The position numbers and the translations under genes were made by a program. Below are positions 1 through 12,258 of a stretch of DNA of 64,000 nucleotides, piece after piece. The stretch's first letter is position 1; every line of letters begins with the position of its first letter. The notes beneath the pieces are model-generated. The model had not been told where the DNA came from, did no database searches, and saw only the letters and a list, made by a program, of their open reading frames with translations. Source of the DNA: Archegozetes longisetosus (Eukaryota; Arthropoda; Arachnida; Sarcoptiformes; Trhypochthoniidae); contig JAEMBT020000002.1 in NCBI GenBank assembly GCA_018873245.2, positions 7,724,001 to 7,788,000 of the forward strand, in the 5' to 3' direction.

Positions 1-1767
1 TAAAGCTTAAGAGCAATGAAGCAAACTCATAGTGAATATATGGAGCGTGAAATCATTAGCAAAGTATAGCATTGATGTAAGCATTTGTCAAACATAATTC
101 AATTATTTAACGTTTTATCCAAACTGTGGCAATCACTTAACAAGTAAACTGAAAATGTTAATAAGCAAACACTTTGACCCATATTATAGATATAAGCTGG
201 AAAAGAAAACTAAATAATTCAATGTCATACATACCTTTCGCCTTCTCCCAAAACAAAAACATTAAAATAGTTAGACAGAGATGTAAACTAGGCATTGCCT
301 GTGCTTTTCAATAATAGAATATCACTTTCAATTTTCAACTTTTAAAACTATTTCAAATCTAGATGTCCTTGAATTGCTTTTGCGAGATTCTTATTCCACA
401 ATTTGCTTTTGCAGGATTTCTATTCCACAGAACGATCTGAAACAAAGAAAGATCATGTCAAATGATTCTGTCCTTTAATTACTCCCCTAATCAGTCCTTG
501 AGTTCTATCTTAACTACTATTATTAATCATTAAATATTTTCAAAATATTCATAATCAATACTCTTGTTACTTGTCATACTTCTCCCAATCTTGCAACAAC
601 TTAGTCTTCAAATTTGAACCTTTCCAAATGACACAAGGCTTTTAATCATCGCTATCTTTATTTGTATTTTCTATTTGGCTATTTATTTGAATTTTAATGA
701 GAGGCAGAAACTTTTAAAGTTAATTCGTCACTTGAGAGATAATTTTCTAATTATAATATATTGATAGTAAGATGACATTAGACAAAAGCCTCCTCCAAAT
801 TCAATTACCACTGTTGACAGTTCAATGTGATAGCTATGCTTTCAATGTCTATTTCAACCCAACTTCTTCTACACTTCATGACATTCATTTAAAGGCTTAA
901 AAATCAGTTTTGCCTTAATTTGCAATCGCTGACTCGATTTAAAAGAAAACTTTTCAATAGAAAGGTAAGAGTTGTAAGTGGAGTAACTTATTGGAGAAAT
1001 CATCTCAAGCATAAACGAAATTAAAGAGATGTCGATTCAATTCCATACAATTACATAATATATGCTGAATCATGTTATAAAACACTAAATTATATTGAAT
1101 TTTTAAGAAAAACTTTTAGAAATATTGATTTGACCTGTTTAGGGATAAATGTTTGAAAATGTTTTTGCAATGCAATATTTACAATTTGGCTAAAATATTT
1201 GAAAAAACTGTTTTTTATTTGTCACTCAAGTTCAAATTAATGTTAAACTAACACTAAACTAGTGTTTAAACTAATGTGAAAACTAATTTTAAAATTAATG
1301 TTTGTTCCACAAAACATTTGAGTTAATACCACAGTAGTGTTAATGCAATAATAATGTTTTGTAAGAGATTTACCAAACCTTGTGTACAAACTAATTATTG
1401 GATAAATGACACAATTGCATACCTCTAGTAACTCACACACTGAAAACTCGAACCGCTAATATTAGTTGGTTTTTAAATGCTAACAAAAGTTAAAACAACA
1501 AAAGCATAAAAATTGGGCAAATTTCAAATTTGGCCAAAATCACAATTTCCGGATTGAATGTCTATGACAGTAATGCTTTTTATGCTCCATTCGACACCAA
1601 TTATGTCAATTTCGGAGAAATCTGGCACACCTTCCACTAGATAAGCGGTTATTGATAAAAAATCCTAATCATTAATCACGTAATTAAAACTAATTAACAT
1701 TCACAGAATGAGTTAAAATTTATTTTCAAATTTAATTCTGAAAATGTATGTCTCATTAAAAATTGCA

Positions 1768-1908
1768 TAAGTTTCAACATTATCATAAGTTTCAATAATC
1801 AGCAAAAGTTTCAATGATCAATATAAGTTTCAACAGTCACCATAGCTTTCAACAATCATCATAAGCTCAATAATTAGCATAAGTTCAATAATTAGCATAA
1901 GATTGAAT
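1768..1908. repeat. degenerate tandem repeat, AAGTTTCAAYAATCA-like unit
   Basis: Roughly six imperfect copies of a 20-25 bp unit of the form CATAAGTTTCAATAATCAG follow each other. The copies drift in sequence and length, as expected for an old minisatellite in non-coding DNA. Confidence 0.55.
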
Positions 1909-2340
1909 AAATCGGTCATAAGTAGAAAGCGAACAAAAGTGATAGAAAGTAAAAAAGAAAAACTCTTACCGTATTCGAATGACTTAACTCAGTTATGCAA
2001 CATCGCTGTTATGAGAACGTGACTCCGATATTACTTAGTATGAATTTTTACATAACTAACAACACTTTAATCCTATCCATTCTACAACTCAAGCTTAAAA
2101 TGATTGTAAACATAAACACGACTTTGGATTTGCCAATTCTTAACGTCTAACTAACTAAAAAAATCTTTTTTATTAGGGTTTGTATAACCGGTTTGTGTTG
2201 TATGCAATGTGTGGCTGCGCTTCGCTCTGTACTAAATAATGGCCAGTAATAAAGAGATGGGCCATTCAGATGCTTCATGGCTTTCACTTTTACCTTTCTA
2301 TGATCACAAGGAAAACTCGCATCACTTCTACTTGTCCTTG

Positions 2341-2415
2341 AAGTCTCTTTCTCTCTCCCTACTCTCTCCCAACTCTCTCACTCACTCACTCATTCACTCT
2401 CCCCACTCTCTCCAT
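2341..2415. repeat. CT-rich low-complexity block
   Basis: A nearly pure pyrimidine stretch with CTCTC, CACTCACT and CCCTACTC words. It is low complexity on a non-coding background, and I see no gene feature attached to it. Confidence 0.6.
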
Positions 2416-4650
2416 TGACTCGTCTCTGTTTCTCTATTGACTTAAAGTGAAAGCTTAAAAGTTATTTTGATAGCCACCAAATCATTTAGTGATTAGTAAA
2501 TCTAAATTTGATACTCAAGGTTTGGGCATAAACGTGAAATTAAAAAAGATATTTTAAAATTCAATTCATTGCAATGTCCTGAATGTAAAGAAGAAAATGA
2601 TTGAAAGTTGATATTAGGAAAGCAAACAAAGTTTATTACAATTCATCCTTCATCATAATGACACTAATCACATAAGAAATGACAGTAAGATTTCTAAGAT
2701 TTTATGTAATACTTTGGCATGTTCGAGGGTACATAACGACCTAAATCACAACATCAACATTTACTTACCTAAATACACAAATAGGTAAATAATAAATATT
2801 TAGCAGATTTCTATGTGATGTTATCAATTCTTAACTAATCAACTTTTAGTTTTATATTAACTTTTTATGTTCACTTAAGATCTCAATTACAACCAAAACA
2901 GCACTTTATAAAAAACAAATAAGTTGCACATGACTTTATATCGAATTTAACAAACTTATTAAACATAAAAGCTAAGAAACATAAAATAAAACTCTAAAAT
3001 TCCATCACAAATGTGTGTTTCGACTAACAAAAACGACAGAACTGAAGTTATGCAGTATTTTATTGAATATACTGGCAAAACAAAGTTTTTGTACTAGTAT
3101 TGTGTAACTCAACTGAACTGTGAAACATATTCCGGTTGTGTTCGTTTATTAGACCTACTGATATCAATATGAAATTTAGTTTTAATCAACTTCTGTCTAT
3201 TACCTTAAAAGTGGAAATAATTTCTTTATAATTGTCGTAATCTACAGTATTGAAGTTAAGAGATAAAAAAATTATCTTTCAGCTTGGAAAGTTTAAGAAA
3301 GCGTTTATTTTGGGTTTATCCTTCCCAGAAGCAAATTATAATTAGAGGGATAGATTTTCAACATCTCATATCATCACATCCACAGTTTTATATGAATCTT
3401 GAATCTTTTTTATCCAAACTGTTATTACGGCTTTAGTCACTACACAGCCTTGAGTTTCGATTCGTTTAAAGCAAATTTCTTAATGAAAGTCTATATTTCA
3501 TATAAGAAAAAATTCTTTAGATAAATTTCCTTTCAAGTTAAAAATTGATTGATTATATCTTATATGTTATTAGCAAATACGGTTCAAATATGATTGGGCT
3601 AATCGAGTTAAGTACAGTTACAGACAATTAAGATATAATTATATTTTTAGAAAGTGTTAGAATTAATTTATTCAATAAGTCTAGTAATTCATGGTTTGTT
3701 GAAGGACGATGGATTAGAAGAGAAGTCAACACTTCGGGGAATTTGAAGACAAAAAGTGAGGCAATGTTTTAGAGCTAAATTAGAGAGAAGATAGGAATCA
3801 GTGGTTATATTTGTGTTCAAACAAATAGCAATATCAAGTATAACACTATGACTTGACTGAATTGAAACAAATTCATGAACTAACAAATTTTTAGACTAAC
3901 GAATTCATAATCAACACTATTCAGGTAGATTACAGTTTAATAAAAGATTATGGAAATGCTAGCTGTCAAGCGTGGTTTTAAAACTATGAGCAAAATCATG
4001 ATGAGAAAAGTGTATTTGAAGTGAGTCTGCAAAGAGGTTACGAGAAGTTTCCCTAAAGTTACTCACAATAATTTCACTCAATTGTGTTTGGTGGGTGTCT
4101 GTTACTATGCATTGAACAGATGAGCATTTACTGGGAATAAACTAAACAACAAACTAATTCTCTATCGAATGTATGATAGGAAAATAACTCAATTCGCATT
4201 ATTAGTCAATTAGTATTTCCATAATACAGATAAGCATTGAATTGGAAAAATATATAAAGATATTGCAAAAGAATAATTAATATATAAAGAGGGAAATATT
4301 CCAAAAGCAGTGAGACGCTTAAAATTTTCAATACAAAAAGCATTAACACAATAAGGTCTCCGTATTTGAGTCTCCGTAGAGTCAGAGCTGTAGTACTATT
4401 GATGCTCTCCTGTGAGGTCTATGTCTGGAAACGTAAACAAATCAATTTACGAGAAGTCTAGGATAGGGTTCAACGTTAGGGATAAATAGTCTATTAATTG
4501 AATTAGGAATTGAATTATAAATGCATTTATAGTAATATTAATAATGAGTGCAAACCAGTTTCTCATATCAAAAACAAGCAATACATTGAGTCAAATGTTG
4601 TGACCTTAGCTGAGAATTAATGAATCTTAGGTTTGGTTACAATCATAGAA

Positions 4651-6695
4651 ATGTCTCATCACTTGTCGTCATCTGTAAACCACAGTCAGTATCATAGTCG
4701 CCACACCAGCAGGTCTCGCAGAGAAAGACATGATGAGACCTCAGAAATCAGCTGTTGTCTTAAATATTTGATATTTGGATCAAATGTCATATTTTGGTTG
4801 ACGGGTCTGTCAATTATGTTGATTGGTTTGTGGGCCTGGACCGAAAAGGACATCTTCAACAACTTTAGTCGCATAACGAATATAGCATTAGATCCAGCTT
4901 TCATTTTAATTGTTGGCGGATGTCTGGCCTTCACCATTGGCTTCACTGGATGTGTCGGTGCTCTCAGAGAGAATACTTGTCTACTGGCTGGGGTTCAGAC
5001 CATTTATTACTTATTTTTTCTCATTCATAATCAACTTATTAATTCATATTATCTTTGTTTCTAAAGTATGCAATATTTTTGGCAATTTTACTGCTATTGG
5101 AAATGACAACTGGAATATTGGGGTTCGTTTTCAAAGATTGGGTCAGTTTTTGCTTAATACTAATGATGAACTACTCAATTACACATTTTATTCAAATGAA
5201 TCAAATACAGATCAAGAACCAGGCAGCGAGTGGTTTTCAGGCCTTTATAATCTACTATAGAGATGATCCCGATAGACAGAATTTGGTGGATTGGGTTCAG
5301 GATCAATGGCTAGGATGTTGTGGAGTCGATGGCCCTAAAGGTTTGCTATTATTGCTGTTCAGTCTTCAGTCTATTCTACTCTTCGGTCTTGCAAAGATAT
5401 TCTATTGTTGTTAATCGCGTTACCAACATTCTCCAAAAAATTCAGTCAAAGAGAGTTACATGGTTGCAGATCGCACTCACATAAGTGTCTAATTATGTGT
5501 TGGGTATCGAACTCGTGTCAGCGCGATCACTAACAATAACAGAGCTTTCTTTGGCAACCAATAAAGATCAAAATCCCAATAATTGATTATTACCTGACCT
5601 TAGCTGAAGTAAATATGATTAATAGCAGTAGTGAAGCATCAATACTGTAATCTTGAAATAGTGTAGCATTTCACGTGAATATTTTTAATATTTGAATTGT
5701 TAAGATTGGGACCAAAATATTTATTTCAACTGCTCGAGTGCTGCTGTTGGAAGTCGTGAAGCCTGTGGTGTTCCGTTTTCATGCTGTCGGCCAATTCCTA
5801 GTGAAGTAATTCGGAACAAACAGTGTGGATATGACGTGCGAAAAGCTGAATTTGTGAGATTCATATTTTAACTAAAATACAATTGTGTGATTGATTTCTC
5901 CTCTGATTAACCCCCTTTTCAATGATCGTTTGTCTCAAAACTCCATTTAACTCAACTAATCAAATGATTAGATTAACTGATGGTCCTTTTGATAATATAC
6001 AAATAGGTCGGTGATAAGTCTTTAGTCATTTACGAAAAGGGATGTTTGAGGGCTGGGGAAGAATGGATTGAGTCTAACTTGGTTCCGGTGGCGGGATTTA
6101 CAGTTGTCATTGCAGTATTACAGGTAATAGCTTTACTACTTTTCTCTCATTTTGGGAATCAATCTGAAACATTGTGTCAAAACTGGTGGCTAATGATGTG
6201 TTTCTTATAACCTAACTTACAATCACATGATTGAGCATATTACCAATTGTGAATTTGATCAAAATCAAATGGTCCAATTAAATTGTCAATTTAACAGAGA
6301 TTCAATCAAAGTTATATTTATGAAAAGGGATGCTTAAGAGCAGCTGAAGAATGGTTTCAACGCAATCTATTAACTGTTATGTTTTTCATGTTATCCCTTT
6401 CCTTCACACAAGTGAGTTGACTAGCATTTCATGATCTCATCGTTAAATTCAAACTTGATTTCAAGACATTGTTGAAGACAGTGGATACATTGAATTTAAT
6501 CGAACAGATATTCGCGAAGAGTTTCAGTTGAAATGACTTGAATATGCTATTCGAGAGCAAACTATTGTCAAGCTGTGAACATAAGATATGAATTTGTAAT
6601 AATTGTTTTTTTATATTCTATACCAGATTCTCGGCATATGCTTTGCTCAAAACCTGAGAGCGGATATATTTGCACAGAAAGCGAAATGGCATTGA
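4651..6695 (+). CDS. TspanC8-type tetraspanin (Tspan5/14/17/33-like)
   Basis: Four-pass membrane scaffold protein. Exons are 4651-4992, 5067-5141, 5211-5340, 5705-5853, then either 6007-6123 or 6298-6411, then 6627-6695, giving 293 residues with the first alternative. Phases join exactly at every junction. The start is the ATG of MSHHLSSS; a basic cytoplasmic N-terminus precedes TM1. The conserved LRENT follows TM2. The large loop has CCG, a NIYFNC site, EACG, FSCC, NKQC and EKGC, making eight cysteines, the signature of the TspanC8 group. In other animals that group escorts the metalloprotease ADAM10 and so influences Notch shedding. The C-terminus ILGICFAQNL resembles Tspan5/14. The family call is secure; which paralogue it is remains open. 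A polyadenylation signal AATAAA lies at 6892. Confidence 0.9.
5341..5704 (+). other. tetraspanin intron without further features
   Basis: Donor GTTTGC at 5341, acceptor ending TTAAG at 5704. It splits the Asp codon of the conserved CCG...DW segment (phase 1). I see nothing else in it. Confidence 0.75.
6007..6123 (+). other. tetraspanin alternative exon A (end of loop and TM4)
   Basis: Bounded by AG before 6007 and GTAATA at 6124, with both borders in phase 0. It encodes 39 residues including IYEKGCLRAGEEW and the first part of TM4. It is the more family-typical of two adjacent, related exons. Confidence 0.85.
6298..6411 (+). other. tetraspanin alternative exon B (duplicate of exon A)
   Basis: Bounded by CAG before 6298 and GTGAGT at 6412, again phase 0 on both sides. 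It encodes 38 residues with IYEKGCLRAAEEWFQRN, closely matching exon A up to the start of TM4, then a different hydrophobic run (TVMFFMLSLSF). Both exons keep the last loop cysteine and splice in frame to 6627, so they look mutually exclusive. Including both would duplicate the TM4 start. Confidence 0.75.
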
Positions 6696-7159
6696 CTACA
6701 GTTTGAGATATTAATCTAATCAAGATTAACAACCGCGCCATTAAAGACAACTTATTTTATATTAAAATACAATTAAATGCAATTATATTCTCGTCGTATT
6801 AATCAAATCATAATCTAATATAGTGTACTGTATATTTAATATTATTTATAACTAATAAGATCTGAAAATAACAGATAACCCTAATGTGTTCAATAAAATA
6901 TTAACCATTTGTGTAATTGATTCTCTTTTTAAATTCATATTACAATAAGTCAGTCTTTGCTCACTCTATAGTTTTATCGATTCTAGAATAACTCTTAGAA
7001 ACCCGTATTCTCTGTTGAAACGACTGCTGAGACGCAGAAGCAACTCATTTGCGTCAATGGCCTATAGTTTTATCGATCCATAATCTCAATTAAAGCTTCA
7101 TGTTCAAGATTTATAGTAAATATAGTGCCATTTTCCACATATGGTAACTCATATCCTGA
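6696..7159. other. intergenic: tetraspanin 3' end and carboxypeptidase upstream region
   Basis: Contains the tetraspanin polyadenylation signal at 6892-6897. The remainder should hold the promoter and 5' leader of the next gene; I see no clear TATA box. Confidence 0.5.
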
Positions 7160-9221
7160 ATGATGCGGAATCTGGTTCTAGTTCTGGTCTTTGTCTTCTC
7201 ACTGAAAATTGAATCCAATTTATGTGGAAATAATCGGAATTTTATATTTAAACATCACGACAATAGAGAACTTAATGAATTGTTACAAGCAGTACATGAA
7301 CGTTGTCCTACTATTACGCGGTTGTATGAGTTAACTGAACGAAGTGTTAAGGGATGGCCACTGACTGTCATCGAAATATCCGATAATCCAGGAGAACATG
7401 AATTTTGTAAGTATTAATCATGATATTGATTGATTTGGTTGTGACATTTATGATTGATTTACTGAAAAAGTGGAGCCTGAGTTCAAATACGTGGCCAATA
7501 TGCACGGCAATGAAGTATTGGGCAGAGAACTACTGCTAAGATTAGCTTCTTACTTGTGTGACGAATATAATAAGGCGAATCAAACCATTCAAAACCTAAT
7601 CAATTCTACTCGAATACATCTTTTGCCATCTTTGAATCCCGACGGTTGGGATCTCTCGACCAATAATGACCTCAATGGAAAGGACTGGCTTTTGGGCAGG
7701 TCCAATCTCAATGGTGTCGATATCAACAGAGATTTTCCAGATTTAGATGCAGTCGCATATCAAGATAGCACCCTTAGAGATCATCTTTTTTCTCAGGAAG
7801 TAATCGATCATAAGTTACAACCAGAAACAAGAGCAGCAATAGTTTGGATACTCAATAATCCTTTTGTACTCTCTGCTAATTTACACGGAGGAGCTCTTGT
7901 GGCCAATTATCCATACGATGAAACTCGCGATGGAAGTCCTAGTAGCTACACAGCATCACCTGACGATAATACATTCAAGTAATGCTATAAAGACTCAAGT
8001 GTTTGACTATGTTGTCCAGTCTATGTTAGTATTTATCTTGAACTTCATTTAATAGGCATTTAGCAAATGTTTACGCAAAAGCACATAAGACAATGTCGAC
8101 TGGAGAACAAGTGAGATGTGAAAATGATGATGACTTTACAAAACAAGGAGGCATAACGAATGGGGCTGCCTGGTATAGTGTATCAGGAGGTATGCAAGAC
8201 TTCAACTATTTGGCATCAAATGACTTTGAAATCACACTTGAACTCGGATGTGACAAGTATCCACCCGAAAATATGCTCGAAAAGGAGTGGGAAAACAATC
8301 GCCAAGCTCTCTTAGCTTACATTCAACAGGTTTGACATGTTTGCCAATCTTCTATTATCAAGCTAATTACTTGATCTTATTTTGTTTGATCTTCTTTGTA
8401 GTCACACTTAGGAATTAAGGGTATTGTACGCGACGCAAAGACAGGAGCTCCTATCGAAGGTGTATCCATTAAGGTTAAGAATGTGACAGATGGTGTCAAT
8501 AAAGCCATCAATCATGATATTACTTCAGGTAAATTGTCTGAGAACTGAAGAAATTTAGATTAATATTATTTTGCATATGCAGTTTAGTTGATTGCATTGC
8601 GATTTCCAGTAGTGGTCCTGATAAATAGCTTATATCAAATTTATCCTCAAGTATTACAATCTTTATTTCCACTTGTCAGTTTTGATTTCTTTAAAACATT
8701 TAATCGGAAATAGCAATGAATTACCGAGAAATTTTGAGTTGCGCTAAGTACCGTTCACTAGAAATAGCGATGCATATATTCCAAGTCAGCCAATCTGGTT
8801 GTGTATACAAAGGCTAAAGTTTAGTTACTAAAATTAAGACTTAGTCTTAACAAATTGTAGCTTTTCATGAGGGAAGCTAACTTATTTGAAACAAACTATT
8901 TTAGTGAAAAATGGAGAATATTGGAGGCTTTTGACACCAGGAAGTTATGAAGTTTTGGCTGTGAAAAATGGTTACGAACCACAAGCTCAAGAAGTGACTG
9001 TGAAGAATGAAAATCCTAACGGAGAAGCTCATAGATTGGATTTCAACCTGAAACCGATTGAAGACGTGTTCGATCCTCAAGCGATGGCATCTAATGAATA
9101 TTATGGATATAAATCAACAGCAGACAATATTGATTTGAACAATCCCGAAGTTTTGAGACTTATTCATTTCCTACAAAGGGCTGGACCACAGAATAACGAC
9201 GGAATGGCTGCTAATCCTTAA
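7160..9221 (+). CDS. carboxypeptidase E-like M14 metallocarboxypeptidase
   Basis: Secreted zinc carboxypeptidase of the M14B (CPE/CPN/CPM) branch, 490 residues. Exons are 7160-7406, 7471-7978, 8056-8329, 8402-8528 and 8905-9221, with all phases matching. A hydrophobic signal peptide covers about residues 3-20. The zinc ligands appear as HGNE and ANLHGG, substrate-binding residues in DINRDFPD, the S1' tyrosine region in AWYSVSGGMQDFNY, and the catalytic glutamate in FEITLELGC. A transthyretin-like domain follows (GIKGIVRDAKTGAPIEGV ... YWRLLTPGSYEV). Similarity to human CPE is extensive, including SPDD and YPYDETR. The known family role is trimming C-terminal Lys/Arg from prohormone intermediates in secretory granules. 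No GPI signal is seen at the C-terminus. CPN/CPM-like function cannot be fully excluded. Confidence 0.9.
8529..8904 (+). other. carboxypeptidase intron without further features
   Basis: Donor GTAAAT, acceptor TTTTAG, phase 1. It interrupts the transthyretin-like domain. I see no coding or repeat signal in it. Confidence 0.7.
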
Positions 9222-9657
9222 ATTCTAAGTCACACATTGTTTACATTTCTATTTGATCACTATATTTATTAGTAAAAATACACTTCTTTCAATGTAAGTT
9301 TGAGTTATTTTTGATGGTTTCATATAGTATACAATGTTCTCAATCAAATTACAATAGTGAGAACAAAATATTTATTTGTGCATATGTTATATAAATAGAG
9401 TATTTGTTAACTGTTATAATTGAATGTATTGTTTGCTCGAATGCTATTTTAAGTAATAATATGCTGTACATAACCGTTAATTGGTTGATATTAATTCCGA
9501 CCAATACTATAATTGGATAAACTTTAAGTAGCGTTTAGTTATGAAGAGAAGCAGTATATGAATACATGTGGCAGTGGCTTAGTTTGGAATACAACAATAC
9601 TGATAAGAGTTAAGTTATTGGCTTATAGTAGTTTGGTATAAGATTAATATATTTACT
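9222..9657. other. convergent intergenic region
   Basis: Shared 3' region between the carboxypeptidase (+) and CDK1 (-). It should contain both 3' untranslated ends. No further feature is seen. Confidence 0.5.
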
Positions 9658-11099
9658 TTAGTTTGGAGTGAATGAAGCAGCAGGTAAAGTGGTTTTGTCC
9701 AAATCGGCAAAATATGGGTGCTTCAGAGCTGCTTTCGCTGATATACGCTTATGAGGATCATAAACCAGCATATTCTACAAGCCATTAATTCAATTATTTT
9801 ATATTCACATTTACATTTTATTTCATGCAAGTAACTATTATTTGTACCTGAAGTAAGTCGATTCCCGATTCATTGCATTGAGGCATCAGTGATGGCAAAA
9901 TGTTTTGCTTCCAACTCGGGAATGTTGTCTTATAGTCAGGCAATTGAGTGACTCCGGGCCAGTTCTCTTCGACTGGGGTTCCAAGAGTTCTATGTATTTA
10001 GAGTAACACAAGATAAAAGTTTGCTCAATCGACAAAATATGATTGTCAGGCTTTGAGTTTTACCGAAATATCCTAAACAATTGATCAATTTCAGAATCGC
10101 CGTGAAACAAAGGGTGTTTGTTAGACATTTCTGCAAAAATACAGGCAATACTCCAGATGTCAACTGGAGTCGAATAACGCTGACCGCCCAATAGAACTTC
10201 AGGCGCGCGATACCACAGAGTCACCACTTCGTGAGTATAAACGCGCACTGGAATTCCGAACGCACGTGCCAAACCAAAATCAGCCAATTTTATTACACCT
10301 TTCGAGTCCAGTAACAAATTTTGTGGCTTTAAGTCGCGATGAATTACACGACGCGAATGACAGAAGACTATCGCGTCGAGGATTTGATACAAATAACTCT
10401 ATTTGAAGAAAAATTCAAATATTCATCAGTCTTATGATTCAAAATAACTAAAAATTGCTTCTCTCAATGACTAACTTTTACAAGACTTTCATCCATGAAC
10501 TGTCCGTTTGGTATAGAATCCAAATATTTTTTCAGATCCATCGATAGAAACTCAAAAACCAAGTATAAACGATTTTCTTGCATTATCACGTCTTGAAGAC
10601 TAATCAAATGCCACAAAATCATAGGTTTATATTTCAATTAATGTCAATTAATAGAAATTATCATTTACTAAATGATCTGTCATTAAGATAAAAATACTTT
10701 TCACAACTAATGAGTATTTGGGCGATGGAATGCAAACAGTTTTAAGGACAATAAGAGAAATGTCTCCAATATGAGATCAAATACGTGCAAATGACAAAGA
10801 TATGAATGTATTAATCAATAGAAGAATTAGTTGAATACAAACCAGACAACATTGGGATGCGTTAATTCCTTGAGTAAAGTGATTTCTCTGATGGCAGTCG
10901 ACGGCACGCCTTCGTCTTCGTTCTCGAGTCTGATCTTTTTAAGTGCTACCAAAGTATTTGTTTTCTTGGCTCTAGCCTTGTAGACCACACCATAAGTGCC
11001 TTTAAATTAAATCGATTTAATTGAACTGAAATCATTATCTATTAACTATCACTACAAACCTTCTCCTATTTTTTCAATCTTTTCAAAATCTTCCATCAT
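9658..11099 (-). CDS. CDK1: cyclin-dependent kinase 1 (CDK1/cdc2)
   Basis: Cell-cycle Ser/Thr kinase that acts with cyclins A/B to drive mitosis; 304 residues against 297 in human. Exons on the minus strand are 11060-11099, 10843-10999, 10476-10599, 10064-10398, 9848-9989 and 9658-9774. The cyclin-binding helix is a perfect PSTAIRE. The glycine loop [10 protein letters not shown] keeps the inhibitory Thr/Tyr pair, [10 protein letters not shown] is the catalytic loop, [11 protein letters not shown] begins the activation segment, and [15 protein letters not shown] contains the activating Thr. [13 protein letters not shown] is typical of CDK1. Two ATG codons are adjacent at the start (MMEDFEK); the second would give the usual MED-type N-terminus. 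The match favours CDK1 over CDK2. Confidence 0.96.
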
Positions 11100-11428
11100 T
11101 TTTTATAGCTATATATCGAACAACCCTCTAATTACAATCAATTAATTTAATAACAAATTTATTAAATAATCGGTTAAATAAAAACTAAATTCAATAAGTA
11201 GTAAAAAGTGAGTGAAACAAACGATTACGTGAAACTCAATGAATGAAAGTTTCGTTTATTACAAAACAGTTAAAGCGCTTTAATTTTGAAAGAGAGAGAC
11301 TCTGATTGGCTCAACACTCTAGTGGAATGGCATTCAACTCGAATCTATAGGGGCCCACGTCCAACAGTATATTTCACACAAATTATGTTTCTGTTGTGCA
11401 GTTTGTTTTTTACTCACTTTTTAGATAC

Positions 11429-11556
11429 ACTAAAACCTCCCCTACTTGAACATTTAGTCAATTAATTTTAAAGACTAATAACAAGTCATATTTTTCAATA
11501 GGGTTGTCACATTGAGTTTTAAAGACTATTTAAATCAATAGGTTTTACTGAACAAT
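11429..11556. mobile_element. candidate short inverted-repeat element (pogo/Tigger-like ends)
   Basis: The segment begins ACACTAAAACCTCC and ends AATAGGTTTTACTGAA, so the outer parts read TAAAACCT in opposite directions. CAGTAAAACCTC-type ends are common in pogo/Tigger DNA transposons. The interior has no coding sequence, and a target-site duplication is not clear to me. Confidence 0.3.
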
Positions 11557-11689
11557 TAATAGATTTTACTTTCTGTAAGAAAGGAGTCTCCAAAATTCAT
11601 TATCTATAGACTAATTAATTCTCGATAAATCTCAAAGTATTTGCTCTTATTGTAAAGCATTGCAATAAAGTGTTATAGTTATCAATGCC

Positions 11690-11760
11690 GGTCAGTTCTA
11701 TAAGGTGCTATCTCTAACTGAAACAACATGACAGTTTGTTTTGTAGTACTTTATAGCTCT
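11690..11760. repeat. dispersed hairpin repeat, copy 1 (degenerate)
   Basis: CTATAAGGTGCTATCTCTAA on the left and GTACTTTATAGCTC on the right form an imperfect inverted repeat. It shares sequence with copies near 20086, 28062 and 51283. Confidence 0.45.
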
Positions 11761-12160
11761 AACTCAATGAGATATTACTTTACTATAGTGTCGGTACGTT
11801 AGTTTGAGCTTTCAGTTGACTTTCAAGCTATTTTAATCTCAATTACGTTCAGAGCCGTTAGACATTAGAACTAAAATTACCACTCAAAACATTCGTATAA
11901 AACTGTCGAAACAATGCTCAACATTTTATGAATACTCCTTTCATAAATCTCTAACTTATTTACTAAAGATAATTCTTAATATTTCTTATATTCGTAATCT
12001 AGTAATAGTTCATTACAATAATGACTATCACAAATTTGAAGTATTTTTGCACGACAATATCTTTTTATCGTAGCTACAGGATAGATCAGAAAAGCTACAA
12101 AACAAGAGCTATTATAAAAGTGAAAGAACTGAAAAGTTGGATTGAGAAGTTAATTGAACT

Positions 12161-12166
12161 TTTATT
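12161..12166 (-). terminator. polyadenylation signal AATAAA for SENP8
   Basis: AATAAA on the minus strand about 90 bp downstream of the SENP8 stop codon, a normal spacing for the 3' end of that transcript. Confidence 0.55.
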
Positions 12167-12258
12167 AAGGCAATAATTAAGTGCTTTACAGAACAGTTAA
12201 ATATTTGTAGAATTAAAATTTTTGTCAATCACATTGCATGTTTGCGTTAATAGAAATC

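Larger units (their letters stand above)
1..4650. other. gene-free AT-rich stretch
   Basis: I find no supported coding exon here. Open frames are short, lack family resemblance and do not chain through splice sites. The stretch contains a CT-rich block near 2341-2415 and a degenerate short tandem repeat near 1768-1908. It may hold regulatory sequence or the untranslated part of a gene lying to the left. Confidence 0.6.
11100..12254. other. intergenic region with hairpin repeat
   Basis: Non-coding. It holds the CDK1 upstream region, a candidate element with TAAAACCT ends at about 11429-11556, one member of a dispersed hairpin family at about 11690-11760, and the SENP8 polyadenylation signal. 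Confidence 0.6.

Noticed and set aside
5460..5525. Possible tRNA-like sequence with ATCGAACTC
   Set aside because: The acceptor and D-stem pairings do not form; it lies within a tetraspanin intron.
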